64,000 nt of DNA from Pseudothioclava sp033100795 (GTDB lineage Bacteria > Pseudomonadota > Alphaproteobacteria > Rhodobacterales > Rhodobacteraceae), in assembly GCF_033100795.1 (NCBI RefSeq), contig NZ_JAWLVI010000005.1, positions 1 through 64,000 on the forward strand, given 5' to 3'. Made by a program: the position numbers and the translations under genes. The stretch's first letter is position 1, and each line of letters starts with the position of its first letter. The notes under the pieces are model-generated. The model made no database searches and had not been told where the DNA came from. It was given only the letters and a program-made list of their open reading frames with translations. Of the stretch, positions 8,929 through 17,605 are shown piece after piece.

Positions 8929-9681
8929 ATGGGACTTCTTAAAGGACAAACCGCCATCATCACCGGCGCAGCAAGCCCGCGCGGGCTTGGCAAGGCGACG
9001 GCGAAACTCTTTGCCGAGCATGGCGCACGCATCGCGATCCTCGACCTGAACGCGGATCACGCCGCCGAGGCCGCCGCCGATCTGGGCGAAGGTCATATCG
9101 GCCTTGCCTGCGACGTGACGCGCAAAGCCGATTGCGACGCAGCCGTCGCGGTGGTGCTGGAGGCATTCGGCCAGATCGACATTCTGGTGAATAACGCGGG
9201 CATCACGCAGCCGCTGAAGATCATGGACATTTCGCATGAGAACTATGACGCGGTGCTGGATGTGAACCTGCTTGGCACGCTGAACATGAGCCAGGCCGTG
9301 ATCCCGCATATGCGCGGGCGCAAGACCGGCAAGCTGGTGAATATGTCGTCGGTTTCCGCGCAGCGCGGCGGCGGTATCTTTGGCGGGCCGCATTACTCGG
9401 CTGCGAAGGCCGGTGTGCTGGGTCTGACCAAGGCGATGGCGCGCGAGCTGGCGCCCGATGGTATCCGCTCGAACGCGATCTGCCCGGGCTTCATCGCAAC
9501 CGACATCACGCAGGGCAAGCTGACGCCCGAGATGAAGGTGCAGATCCTTGAGGGTATCCCGATGGGTCGCGCCGGTGAGGCGTCTGACGTGGCGGGCTGT
9601 GCGCTGTTCCTTGCCTCCGATCTGTCGGCCTATGTGACGGGGTCCGAAGTGGACGTGAACGGCGGGTCGCTGATCCACTAA
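8929..9681 (+). CDS. SDR-family oxidoreductase
   Basis: A classical short-chain dehydrogenase of 250 residues. Visible are TGAASPRGLGKA at the NAD site, NNAG, the catalytic Ser in NMSSVSAQ, and the YSAAK dyad (HYSAAKAGVLGLTKAMA). The end VTGSEVDVNGGSLIH is complete. It is the last gene of the transketolase operon and is followed by a hairpin. It probably interconverts a hydroxyl and a ketone on a sugar or sugar acid. The family is too broad to assign a substrate. Confidence 0.83.
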   Translation: MGLLKGQTAIITGAASPRGLGKATAKLFAEHGARIAILDLNADHAAEAAADLGEGHIGLACDVTRKADCDAAVAVVLEAFGQIDILVNNAGITQPLKIMDISHENYDAVLDVNLLGTLNMSQAVIPHMRGRKTGKLVNMSSVSAQRGGGIFGGPHYSAAKAGVLGLTKAMARELAPDGIRSNAICPGFIATDITQGKLTPEMKVQILEGIPMGRAGEASDVAGCALFLASDLSAYVTGSEVDVNGGSLIH

Positions 9682-9691
9682 GCGTTGAAAG

Positions 9692-9713
9692 GTGCGTCCC
9701 TTCGGGGGCGCAC
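9692..9713. terminator. Hairpin between converging genes
   Basis: GTGCGTCCC and GGGGGCGCAC pair around TTC, with one G-T pair. It ends the plus-strand transketolase operon and overlaps the stop codon of the minus-strand LysR gene, so it may act in both directions. No strong T-run follows. Confidence 0.55.
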
Positions 9714-10693
9714 TACCTGTCGCGATGCAGAAAATGCGCGTCGAGTTTGATTTCGGTCTCGCGTAGCCCGTGGGTTTTATAAATCGCGGCGACATCGGTC
9801 TCGTAATTGCGCGATTGTTCCTCAAGCCAGCTTAGGAAAAGCTGCACGGCGCGGCGTTTCAGATACCGTGGCGGACAAATTGCCCAATAGGACGGAAATT
9901 TCAGCACCGGAATTTCGGGCAGCACTGGCACCAGCTTGCCCTCGGCAATCTCGGGCATTGCCAGCGCCATCGAATCCAGCACGATCCCCACACCGTCCAC
10001 CGCCAGTTGCAGCGCCATCGACGAGCGGTCCATCAGGATCGACATGTTGCGTAGCTTCAGGTCGATGTTGTTATGGATCAGCCAGTGGTCCCATTGGCAC
10101 AGCGCGCGCGGCGTGCCGATCAGCCGCGCTTGTGCCAGAAAATCGCTGACGCTTGGCTTGGCCTCAAGCGAGGCAAGATAGGCAGGGCTGCAAAGCGGCA
10201 GCACCCGATCTTCGAACACAGGCTCATTATGATGCCCCGGCCAGTTGCCAAAGCCGTAACGGATGTCCAGCTCCATCATCTCGCGGTCGAAATCGGTCGG
10301 GTCGGGGGCGGCATCAATGCGCAGATCCCAGTTCGGGTGACGATTGACGAAATCCGACAGGCGCGGGCCAAGCCAGCGCACTCCGAAACTGGGCGTTACG
10401 CGCATATTCAGCTGATAGGTCTCGCGGGTTTTGCCGAACTGGCGCTGCGCATCGCGCAGCATCCGAAGCGCGGTGTTCGAGGTCTGGAAAAGCTGCTCGC
10501 CCTCAAGCGTGAGGCTTAGCAAACGCCCCTGCCGACGAAACAGTTTGACCCCAAGCTGTTGTTCAAGCCGCTTGATCTGCTGACTGACGCCCGAGGGCGA
10601 AACCGACAATTCCTCGGCGGCGCGGGACACCGATCCCCGCCGCGCGACGGTTTCAAAATACAGAAAGCCGTTCAGGTTCGGGGTGCGTGTCAT
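9713..10693 (-). CDS. LysR-family transcriptional regulator (GcvA-like)
   Basis: This 326-residue protein has the LysR winged helix-turn-helix (FETVARRGSVSRAAEELSVSP) and a periplasmic-binding-fold effector domain. LFRRQGRLLSLTLEGEQLF is typical of the GcvA/AmpR group. It lies downstream of the FAH hydrolase on the same strand, with a strong hairpin between them, and converges on the transketolase operon. The long C-terminal tail after LSWLEEQSRNY is unusual. It may sense a sugar acid and control the 4579-9681 genes, but no operator can be assigned with confidence. Confidence 0.85.
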   Translation of the reverse strand: MTRTPNLNGFLYFETVARRGSVSRAAEELSVSPSGVSQQIKRLEQQLGVKLFRRQGRLLSLTLEGEQLFQTSNTALRMLRDAQRQFGKTRETYQLNMRVTPSFGVRWLGPRLSDFVNRHPNWDLRIDAAPDPTDFDREMMELDIRYGFGNWPGHHNEPVFEDRVLPLCSPAYLASLEAKPSVSDFLAQARLIGTPRALCQWDHWLIHNNIDLKLRNMSILMDRSSMALQLAVDGVGIVLDSMALAMPEIAEGKLVPVLPEIPVLKFPSYWAICPPRYLKRRAVQLFLSWLEEQSRNYETDVAAIYKTHGLRETEIKLDAHFLHRDR

Positions 10694-10715
10694 CGGGGTC
10701 TGCCCTGAAAGGAAA

Positions 10716-10737
10716 CGGGCGCGCCAAAGCGCGCCCG
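10716..10737 (-). terminator. Perfect GC hairpin after the FAH hydrolase
   Basis: CGGGCGCGC and GCGCGCCCG form a 9-bp stem around CAAA. It lies eight bases past the stop of the minus-strand FAH gene and is followed on that strand by TTTCCTTT, so it can serve as an intrinsic terminator or attenuate read-through into the LysR gene. Confidence 0.65.
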
Positions 10738-10744
10738 AGGGTGT

Positions 10745-11590
10745 TTATTCAGCGGCAACAGCGATCTGGCGCTGATTGCCCAGACCCTCGATGCCAAGTT
10801 CCATCACATCGCCCGGACGCAGGAATCGCTGCGGCTTCATGCCCATGCCGACGCCCGAGGGCGTGCCGGTGGCGATGATGTCGCCGGGCAGCAGCTTCAT
10901 GAAGCGGCTCATATACGAGACGATTTTCGCAACGCCGAAGATCATGTCATCGGTATTCGAATCCTGCACAACCTCGTCGTTGAGCGACAGGCTCAGGCGC
11001 AGGTTTTGCGGGTTCGGAACCTCGTCAGCAGTGACCATCCACGGGCCGATCGGGCCGAAGGTCGGGGCAGATTTGCCCTTGATCCACTGGCCGCCCATCT
11101 CGATCTGGAAGGCGCGTTCCGACACGTCGTTGATCGTGCAATAGCCCGCAACGTGGTCAAGCGCGTCCTCTTCGCTGACATAGAGCGTCTCGCGCCCGAT
11201 AATCACGCCAAGTTCGACCTCCCAGTCGGTCTTGAGCGATTCGCGCGGGATGATGACCGGATCGTTCGGACCCGATACAACCGAGGTGCTTTTCGAGAAG
11301 ATGATCGGCTCTTTCGGCGGCTCGGCGCCGGTCTCGGCGGCGTGCTTGGCGTAGTTCAGGCCGATGCAATAGAAGTTCGGCACCGAGGCGAGGCACGAGC
11401 CGATGCGGCCCGGATTCGCCACAACCGGCAGGCTGTTGACGTCAATTGCGCGAATCTGGTCAAGCGCTGCGAGAGACACGCCCGCGCCTGCGAAATCGGC
11501 CACTTTGCCCGACAGGTCGCGGACGTTCCCCTCGGCATCAAGGATGCCCGGCTTTTCTTCGCCTACAGGCCCGAAGCGCAACAGTTTCAT
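10745..11590 (-). CDS. Fumarylacetoacetate hydrolase family protein, likely diketo-acid hydrolase
   Basis: A 281-residue FAH-superfamily enzyme. FYCIGLNYAKHAAETG and DWEVELGVIIG hold the conserved metal ligands, and GDIIATGTPSGVGMGMKP is the family hallmark. Close relatives include 2,4-diketo-3-deoxy-L-fuconate or L-rhamnonate hydrolase and ureidoglycolate lyase. The first fits here, because an SDR resembling 2-keto-3-deoxy-L-fuconate dehydrogenase lies at 18569. The gene overlaps the upstream GntR gene by four bases (ATGA), so both are made from one promoter next to two TGGTATACCA sites. Confidence 0.82.
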   Translation of the reverse strand: MKLLRFGPVGEEKPGILDAEGNVRDLSGKVADFAGAGVSLAALDQIRAIDVNSLPVVANPGRIGSCLASVPNFYCIGLNYAKHAAETGAEPPKEPIIFSKSTSVVSGPNDPVIIPRESLKTDWEVELGVIIGRETLYVSEEDALDHVAGYCTINDVSERAFQIEMGGQWIKGKSAPTFGPIGPWMVTADEVPNPQNLRLSLSLNDEVVQDSNTDDMIFGVAKIVSYMSRFMKLLPGDIIATGTPSGVGMGMKPQRFLRPGDVMELGIEGLGNQRQIAVAAE

Positions 11591-12276
11591 GAATGTTCTC
11601 CCGTGGTTTCCATCGCAGACGATTCTGCGTCTTGTTGGTCTTTGATGAGCGCGCGGATGTCCTCGGCCAGATGCCAGAGGTGCTGGTCGATGGCATTTCG
11701 TGCCGCCTCGACGTCATGCGCGCGCATCGCGTTCAGAATATGCGTGTGTTCGGTTACGACCCGCTGGCGATTCCTGCGCTGGCTGGCGGCAAGGTAGCGC
11801 GCGTGCCAAAGCCGCTGAAGGAAGCTCTGGTGGGTCTCGGCCAGCGCATCGTTATGCGAGGCTTTGGCGATGGCCGTATGGAAGGACATGTCGATCTCGA
11901 ACATATCAAGGGGGTCGGTCTCATAGAATTTCTCTTCCATGAAATCGACGATCTCGCCGATATGCTTCAGATCCTCCTCGGTAGCGTATTTGCACGCCAG
12001 TTCGGCCGAAAGTTTCTCAAGCGCGATAAGGACTTCGGCCTGATCGGAGATTTCCTTGAAATCCAGCGGAGCGACAATCGGACTGCGCGAGGGGCGCAGG
12101 TGAATCAGCCCTTCTTTTGCAAGAATCCGGATCGCCTCGCGCATTGGCGTGCGGCTGACGCCCATCTCGGCGGCATTGTCACGCTCTTTAATAGACGTGC
12201 CGGGAGGAAGCTGCCCGCGCAGGATGTTCCGCCGCAGTTGATTGGCGATATTTTCGGCTAAAGTATCATCCGCCAT
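11587..12276 (-). CDS. GntR-family regulator, FCD (FadR) subfamily
   Basis: The regulator is 229 residues from the ATG at 12274-12276. The helix-turn-helix covers about residues 5-70 (PPGTSIKERDNAAEMGVSRT), and an all-helical FCD ligand domain follows with metal-type residues (FHTAIAKASHNDALAETH). An open frame extends upstream but crosses the operator region and is not coding. It is divergent from the first TRAP transporter, and the 217-base gap holds two TGGTATACCA palindromes. FadR-type regulators often bind such sites and respond to sugar acids or their keto derivatives. It is therefore a candidate for local autoregulation and control of the TRAP operon. Confidence 0.88.
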   Translation of the reverse strand: MADDTLAENIANQLRRNILRGQLPPGTSIKERDNAAEMGVSRTPMREAIRILAKEGLIHLRPSRSPIVAPLDFKEISDQAEVLIALEKLSAELACKYATEEDLKHIGEIVDFMEEKFYETDPLDMFEIDMSFHTAIAKASHNDALAETHQSFLQRLWHARYLAASQRRNRQRVVTEHTHILNAMRAHDVEAARNAIDQHLWHLAEDIRALIKDQQDAESSAMETTGEHS

Positions 12277-12354
12277 AAGTTTTTGTTCCGTTTTTGCCCA
12301 ATATCTAGAGGTATTGCGCCTTCGCCACCGATTGCAATCAGAAAATTTCGGATT

Positions 12355-12364
12355 TGGTATACCA
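12355..12364. promoter_or_regulatory. TGGTATACCA operator, site 1
   Basis: A perfect 10-base palindrome inside TTTGGTATACCAAAA, in the divergent gap between the GntR gene and the TRAP binding protein. It matches the FadR-subfamily pattern tNGT-N-ACNa and the core of the enterobacterial UxuR/ExuR box. Its centre is 55 bases from site 2. Confidence 0.7.
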
Positions 12365-12409
12365 AAATGTGTTGATTGTCGAGTAACGACTCTGTAGCGT
12401 CTCCCTGGA

Positions 12410-12419
12410 TGGTATACCA
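12410..12419. promoter_or_regulatory. TGGTATACCA operator, site 2
   Basis: The second palindrome in the same gap, with flanks that extend it to ATGGTATACCAT. It lies about 75 bases upstream of the TRAP binding-protein start. Two sites 55 bases apart (about five helical turns) would allow cooperative binding or looping. Confidence 0.7.
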
Positions 12420-12493
12420 TCTGCCACGGCGCATGTTGAGGAGTGCGCCATAATGAGGCGGCGGTGTTTACGCATCGCCAAGGGAGGAATAAA

Positions 12494-13507
12494 ATGAAAC
12501 TTACATCCTTTATGATTGCTGCTGGCGCGACCGCCCTGATGGCGACGACCGCTCTTGCAGACCCGGTCCACCTGCGCATCCAGACGCACTACGCGACCGA
12601 GCACCCCACGGGGAAAATGCTCGCGCAGTGGGTTGATGACGTGCAAACCATGTCGGGCGGCGAAATCTCGATCGAGATGTTCTACTCGTCCTCGGTTGTT
12701 GCCACGACCGAAACCTTCGACGCCGCGATCAACGGTATTCTGGATTGCGACGCGACCGGCGGCGCCTACCAGACCGGCAAGAACCCGGCGTTCCAGTTCG
12801 TCGGCGACATCATGGGTGGCTATGACACCCCGTGGCAGCAGTATTCGTGGCTTTACTACGGTGACGGCTATGCCGCCGCACAAGAGCTGTATAACGCCCA
12901 GAACATGCAGCTGATCGGCTGGTCGATCTACGGTCAGGAATCGCTGTCGTCCTCCAAGCCGATCCGTGGCTTCGAAGACCTCAAGGGCTGGAAGTTCCGC
13001 TCCCCGCCCGGCATGGAGACCGAAATCTTCCAGGAACTCGGCGCTTCGCCGATCGTGATGGACTTCACCGAGATCTTCACCGCACTTGAAACCGGCATCA
13101 TCGACGGCGCCGACGCTTCGGGTCTGGCGAACAACGTGGGTCTGGGCCTTTATGACATCGTGAAGCACGCATCCTATCCGGGCTTCCACTCGATGCCGTC
13201 TGACCACCTCGCGTGTAACCTTGATGTGTGGAACGGCCTGAGCGATCAGCAGCGTCGCATCATCGACACCGCATGGCAGAAGCTCTCGTTCCAGATTGCT
13301 CTGTCGAACGAAAAGGCAAACGCAGAAGCCGCAGCCAAGCTGCAAGCCGAAGGCGTGACCCTGTATGACTGGTCGGCTGAAGACCGCGCTGCCTTCCGTA
13401 AGGCTGCTCAGGTTGCATGGGCTGACTGGGGCACCCGTTCGCCCGAGGCTGGCAAGATCCTTGAGAGCCACAAGACCTACCTCAAGGCTCTTGGCCTGAT
13501 TAACTAA
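12494..13507 (+). CDS. dctP: TRAP transporter substrate-binding protein
   Basis: This 337-residue periplasmic protein begins with a Sec signal peptide cleaved after about residue 22 (ATTALA-DP). A GGGAGG ribosome site places the ATG at 12494. The sequence, including the region LETGIIDGADASGLANNVGLGLYD, resembles the TakP-type group of TRAP binding proteins that take 2-oxo acids and related organic acids rather than the DctP C4-dicarboxylate group. It is followed by unusually large membrane subunits, which often accompany this binding-protein group. The ligand is probably a sugar acid handled by the downstream UxaA-type dehydratase. Confidence 0.88.
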   Translation: MKLTSFMIAAGATALMATTALADPVHLRIQTHYATEHPTGKMLAQWVDDVQTMSGGEISIEMFYSSSVVATTETFDAAINGILDCDATGGAYQTGKNPAFQFVGDIMGGYDTPWQQYSWLYYGDGYAAAQELYNAQNMQLIGWSIYGQESLSSSKPIRGFEDLKGWKFRSPPGMETEIFQELGASPIVMDFTEIFTALETGIIDGADASGLANNVGLGLYDIVKHASYPGFHSMPSDHLACNLDVWNGLSDQQRRIIDTAWQKLSFQIALSNEKANAEAAAKLQAEGVTLYDWSAEDRAAFRKAAQVAWADWGTRSPEAGKILESHKTYLKALGLIN

Positions 13508-13544
13508 ACCCGTTCGCCTTACGGCTTTAGCGTAAGTGACTACA

Positions 13545-13567
13545 GGCGGGCCCGCCCAGGGCCCGCC
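13545..13567 (+). terminator. Perfect hairpin between dctP and dctQ
   Basis: GGCGGGCCC and GGGCCCGCC form a 9-bp perfect stem around GCCCA. There is no T-run, so it probably does not end transcription. It more likely protects the 3' end of the dctP message, so that binding protein is made in excess over the membrane subunits. Confidence 0.6.
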
Positions 13568-13605
13568 ATTCCGGGCTAAAGCAAAGTTTCCTTGGGAGGA
13601 TGGGC

Positions 13606-14409
13606 ATGGAAAACGAAAGTGTTTGGCTAGGGTCCATGCGTGGGCCGGTCAAAATGGCGATGATCGGCTTTTGCGCGATTACCGGCCTTATTTATCTCTG
13701 GCTGATCCTGGGCCAATTCATCTTTGATGATGCAATCGGGATGCACGAAATGATCCGCCCCGCAGGGCGTCCGATCGTTTCGGTTATGCTGTATTCAATG
13801 CTGGGCGCACTGGTCGCGGCGGGGGTTTACCTCTCCGATTCAATCGGTGCGATCGAGCAACGTCCCGATGGGGTTTTCGACACGCTCTCGCTTGTGACCT
13901 CGCGGATCGCGATGATCCTGACGGCTGTCACTGTTTTGGTAATGTTCTATGAAGTCGTGTCGCGCTACGTCTTTTCGCGCCCGACGCTTTGGGCGAACGA
14001 ATTGTCGCTCTGGATTGCGGCTTTTGTGTTCCTGTTCGCGGGGCAATACGCCATGCAACAGCGCAGCCACATCCGGATCTACGTGATCTATGACATGATG
14101 CCGCGCTGGATGCAGAAGGCGGCCGATGTGATCTCGTTGCTTCTGCTGCTTGGCTTCACCTTCTCTCTGGTCTGGGGCGGCTATGCCGATGCCAAGACGC
14201 GCCTCCTGCGGATGGAGACCTTTGGCACCGCGTGGGACCCGCCAATTCCGGGCATCGTCAAACCGGCGATCCTTCTGATTATCGTGCTGGTTGCGATTCA
14301 GGCGGTCTCGAACCTGATTGCTGACTGGAACAAGCTGCCAGAGCATCACGGCCACGACGATATCGACGAGACCGAGATCGAAAACATCCGCCGGACGCTG
14401 GAGAACTGA
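13606..14409 (+). CDS. dctQ: TRAP transporter small permease subunit, N-terminally extended
   Basis: The subunit has 267 residues from ATG 13606; GGGAGG lies six bases upstream, which favours this ATG over the one at 13600. A usual DctQ is 160-200 residues with four membrane segments. This one adds two N-terminal segments (MIGFCAITGLIYLWLILGQF and VSVMLYSMLGALVAAGV) before the standard core with SRYVFSRPTLWANELSLW. The C-terminus is charged and His/Asp-rich. It is the small subunit that joins the binding protein to DctM. Confidence 0.85.
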   Translation: MENESVWLGSMRGPVKMAMIGFCAITGLIYLWLILGQFIFDDAIGMHEMIRPAGRPIVSVMLYSMLGALVAAGVYLSDSIGAIEQRPDGVFDTLSLVTSRIAMILTAVTVLVMFYEVVSRYVFSRPTLWANELSLWIAAFVFLFAGQYAMQQRSHIRIYVIYDMMPRWMQKAADVISLLLLLGFTFSLVWGGYADAKTRLLRMETFGTAWDPPIPGIVKPAILLIIVLVAIQAVSNLIADWNKLPEHHGHDDIDETEIENIRRTLEN

Positions 14410-14410
14410 T

Positions 14411-16039
14411 ATGGAATTCCTTGAACTCTTTGCGTGGATGAAGGTCTCGGACGTTGCCACGCTTAGTATTGTGCTGCTTCTCGGGATGTTTGCGCTTTTG
14501 GCAATTGGCATGCCGCTTGGCTTTGCTTCGGCCTTCTTGGCGGTGGCTGTGCTGGTGATGAAATTCGGCCCCGAACTGCTGTATGGCAACTTCGGGAAAG
14601 GGCCGCTGTCTGTGCTCGGGCAGGCGGTCTACCGACAGATGACGAACTATGTTCTGATATCGGTGCCACTCTTTATCTTTATGGCGTCACTGCTGGAGCG
14701 TTCGGGTATCGCGCGCGATATGTATAGCTCGCTCAACCGCTGGCTCAGCGGCGTGCGCGGCGGGATCGCGATTGTTACCTCGGTGATGGCGGTGATTATG
14801 GCGGCGATGTCGGGCATCATCGGGGGCGAGGTTGTGCTTCTGGGCCTGATCGCGCTGCCGCAGATGTTGCGCCTTGGATATAACCAGAACCTCGCTATCG
14901 GCACGATCTGTGCGTCCGGTTCGCTTGGCACCATGATCCCGCCGTCGATCGTTCTGATCTTCTACGGGCTTGTGACCGAGACCTCGATCAAGGCGCTGTT
15001 TACCGCCTCGTTCCTGCCGGGCTTCATGCTGGCGTCGTTCTTCATCCTCTACATCATCATCCGGACCAACCTGAACCCGTCGATGGCGCCACTGCCCGAG
15101 GTTGACCCCTCGGAACCGCAGGGCCGCGAGAAGTTCCTGCGCTTTGTGGGCTTCGTGTCGCGCTTTACGCTGTGGATCACCGGCGCGCTGCTGATCCGTG
15201 CGGTGTTCTTCACCATCACCGGCGATAACAAAGTCGTCGAAGGGGTCGATCCGATTGCTCTCGGGATGGTTTCGGACATTCCCTATATCATTGGCGCGGG
15301 CGTGGTTGCGGCTGTTCTGATCCAGTTCGTCGTCGGGCGCGAGCGCACCGCCGAAGGCTGGGAGATGGGCAAAGGCCTGATTGCGCCGACCATCGTGATC
15401 GGTGTGGTTCTTGGCTCGATCTACATGGGCATCACCGGCATCACCGAAGCGGCGGGCATGGGTGTTGTTGCGGTGTTCACCATCGGCCTGATCCGTCGCG
15501 AGATGACCTTCGACATCGTCTGGGATAGCCTGATGCGCACCCTCAAATCGACCGGCACCATCATCTGGGTGACGATCGGTGCGGCGGCACTGGCGGCGGC
15601 CTATACCCTTGCGGGTGGCCCGACCTATGTGGCGAATATGATCGTTGCATCCGAACTGCCGACGATGGGCGTCATTCTGGTGATGATGGTGATCTTCCTC
15701 ATCATGGGGATGTTCATGGACTGGGTCGGCATTGTGCTGCTGATTATGCCGGTGTTCCTGCCGATCGTGCTTAAGCTGCCGGTCGAGGAGATTGGCTTCC
15801 TTGGCGGGCTTGAGCCGAAACACGTCGCGATCTGGTTCGGTGTGGTGTTCTGTATGAACATGCAGGTGAGCTTCCTTTCACCGCCGTTCGGCCCTGCGGC
15901 CTTCTACCTGAAGTCCGTGGCGCCGCCGCAGATCTCGCTGACCGCAATCTTCCGTGGGTTCCTGCCGTTCATCGCACTCCAGTTGCTCGCCCTGTCGGTT
16001 CTTCTGATCTATCCGCCGATTGTGACGATGTTCCTCTGA
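14411..16039 (+). CDS. dctM: TRAP transporter large permease subunit
   Basis: A 542-residue membrane protein starting at ATG 14411, one base after the dctQ stop. It has the DctM core (SGIIGGEVVLLGLIALP, SGSLGTMIPPS) and over a dozen hydrophobic segments. At about 100 residues longer than a typical DctM, it carries an extra middle region (about 230-310) with a charged loop and added helices. Together with DctP and DctQ it forms a sodium-driven high-affinity importer. A strong hairpin follows, so the transporter may be partly insulated from the catabolic genes downstream. Confidence 0.92.
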   Translation: MEFLELFAWMKVSDVATLSIVLLLGMFALLAIGMPLGFASAFLAVAVLVMKFGPELLYGNFGKGPLSVLGQAVYRQMTNYVLISVPLFIFMASLLERSGIARDMYSSLNRWLSGVRGGIAIVTSVMAVIMAAMSGIIGGEVVLLGLIALPQMLRLGYNQNLAIGTICASGSLGTMIPPSIVLIFYGLVTETSIKALFTASFLPGFMLASFFILYIIIRTNLNPSMAPLPEVDPSEPQGREKFLRFVGFVSRFTLWITGALLIRAVFFTITGDNKVVEGVDPIALGMVSDIPYIIGAGVVAAVLIQFVVGRERTAEGWEMGKGLIAPTIVIGVVLGSIYMGITGITEAAGMGVVAVFTIGLIRREMTFDIVWDSLMRTLKSTGTIIWVTIGAAALAAAYTLAGGPTYVANMIVASELPTMGVILVMMVIFLIMGMFMDWVGIVLLIMPVFLPIVLKLPVEEIGFLGGLEPKHVAIWFGVVFCMNMQVSFLSPPFGPAAFYLKSVAPPQISLTAIFRGFLPFIALQLLALSVLLIYPPIVTMFL

Positions 16040-16058
16040 GAGAGGCGAACTCCCTGAG

Positions 16059-16090
16059 CGGGGCGGCTTGCCCGCCCCGTTCCTCTTTTC
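16059..16090 (+). terminator. Intrinsic terminator after dctM
   Basis: CGGGGCGG and CCGCCCCG make an 8-bp stem around CTTGC, and TTCCTCTTTT follows. This is the best plus-strand terminator of the TRAP operon. The UxaA-type gene begins ten bases later, so read-through is still likely. Confidence 0.7.
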
Positions 16091-16099
16091 CGAACATTC

Positions 16100-17605
16100 A
16101 TGGACAGTCTTTCGATGAGCACCTTGCGTCTTTCCGATGCCGATAATGTCGTGACCGCTGTAACCGCGCTGGCCGTGGGCGACGAGGGGGCAATCCAGCC
16201 GATCCCGCGCGGCCACAAGATCGCGACGCGGTCTATCGCCAAGGGCGAGGCGGTTCTCAAATACGCGCAGATCATCGGCTATGCGGCCGAAGACATCGCC
16301 GCGGGCGAGCATGTCCACACGCATAACCTCGAGTTTCGCAATGTCGACGCCGAGTATGAATTTTCGACCAACCTGCGCCCTGTGACGCCGGTCGATGTGC
16401 CCGATACCTTCATGGGCTATCGGCGCGCGACGGGCCGCGTTGGCACGCGCAACTATATCGCCGTTCTGACCAGCGTGAATTGCTCGGCCACGGCGGCGCG
16501 GATGATTGCGCAGCATTTCACCCCCGAGATTCTGGCCGATTATCCGAACATCGACGGTGTGGTCGCCTTTGTTCACGGCACCGGCTGTGCGATGGGCGGC
16601 GACGGCACGGGGTTTGAATTCTTGCAGCGCACGCTTTGGGGCTATGCCCGCAACCCGAATGTGGGCGGTGTGCTGCTGGCCGGCCTTGGCTGCGAGATGA
16701 TGCAGATCGACTGGCTGATCGAGGCTTACGGCCTGACGCCTGGCCCGCTGTTCCAGACGATGAATATTCAAGACGTCGGTGGCTTGCGCAAAACCGTTGA
16801 TCTGGGGATCGCCAAGATCACGGCGATGCTGCCCGAGGTGAACAAGGCCAAGCGCGAGGAATGTCCCGCAAGCGAGCTGATGGTTGCGCTGCAATGTGGC
16901 GGCTCGGATGCGTGGTCGGGGATCACGGCAAACCCGGCTGTGGGCTATGCCTGTGACCTGCTGGTTGCGCAGGGCGGCACCGGCGTTCTGGCCGAAACTC
17001 CCGAGATTTACGGCGCCGAGCACCTGCTGACCGCGCGCGCCGCCAATCGCGAAGTGGGCGACAAGCTGGTTGATCTGATCCGCTGGTGGGAAGACTACAC
17101 CGAGCGCAACCGCGGCAGCATGGACAACAACCCCTCGCCGGGGAACAAGAAGGGTGGCCTGACCACCATTCTTGAGAAATCCTTGGGCGCTGCGGCAAAG
17201 GGCGGCACGACGCCCCTGAATGGTGTGTATCGCTATGCCGAGCAGGTCACGGCCAAAGGGTTCACCTTTATGGACAGCCCCGGTTACGATCCGGCCTCGG
17301 TCACGGGGCAAATCGCGAGCGGTTGCAACCTTGTCGTGTTCACCACGGGGCGCGGCTCGGCCTTTGGGTCAAAACCTTCGCCCACGCTGAAGGTCGCCAC
17401 CAACACCGAGATGTATAACCGCATGGTTGACGACATGGACGTCAACGCGGGCCGCATCCTGACCGATGGTGCCAGCGTCGAAGAGGTTGGCCGCGAGATT
17501 TATCAGGCATGGTTGCGCATGGCCTCGGGCGAGCAATCGAAATCCGAAGCGCAAGGCTTGGGCGATTATGAATTCGTTCCCTGGCAGGTCGGCGCGGTGA
17601 TGTAA
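16100..17605 (+). CDS. UxaA-family sugar-acid dehydratase (altronate/galactarate dehydratase type)
   Basis: A full-length 501-residue UxaA protein: an N-terminal SAF domain (residues 1-100, GHKIATRSIAKGEAVLKYAQ) fused to the C-terminal catalytic domain with GTGCAMGGDGTG, GLGCEM and the iron-site region ALQCGGSDAWSGITANPA. Family members dehydrate D-altronate or galactarate to a 2-keto-3-deoxy acid. No strong ribosome site is seen; ATG 16100 or ATG 16115 are both possible. It comes right after a TRAP transporter and before a beta-hydroxyacid dehydrogenase and an SDR, which suggests uptake and dehydration of a hexonate or related acid. Confidence 0.87.
   Translation: MDSLSMSTLRLSDADNVVTAVTALAVGDEGAIQPIPRGHKIATRSIAKGEAVLKYAQIIGYAAEDIAAGEHVHTHNLEFRNVDAEYEFSTNLRPVTPVDVPDTFMGYRRATGRVGTRNYIAVLTSVNCSATAARMIAQHFTPEILADYPNIDGVVAFVHGTGCAMGGDGTGFEFLQRTLWGYARNPNVGGVLLAGLGCEMMQIDWLIEAYGLTPGPLFQTMNIQDVGGLRKTVDLGIAKITAMLPEVNKAKREECPASELMVALQCGGSDAWSGITANPAVGYACDLLVAQGGTGVLAETPEIYGAEHLLTARAANREVGDKLVDLIRWWEDYTERNRGSMDNNPSPGNKKGGLTTILEKSLGAAAKGGTTPLNGVYRYAEQVTAKGFTFMDSPGYDPASVTGQIASGCNLVVFTTGRGSAFGSKPSPTLKVATNTEMYNRMVDDMDVNAGRILTDGASVEEVGREIYQAWLRMASGEQSKSEAQGLGDYEFVPWQVGAVM

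Noticed and set aside
12277..12579. N-terminal extension of the GntR regulator
   Set aside because: It would run across both TGGTATACCA sites and the start of dctP; the helix-turn-helix begins right after ATG 12274-12276.
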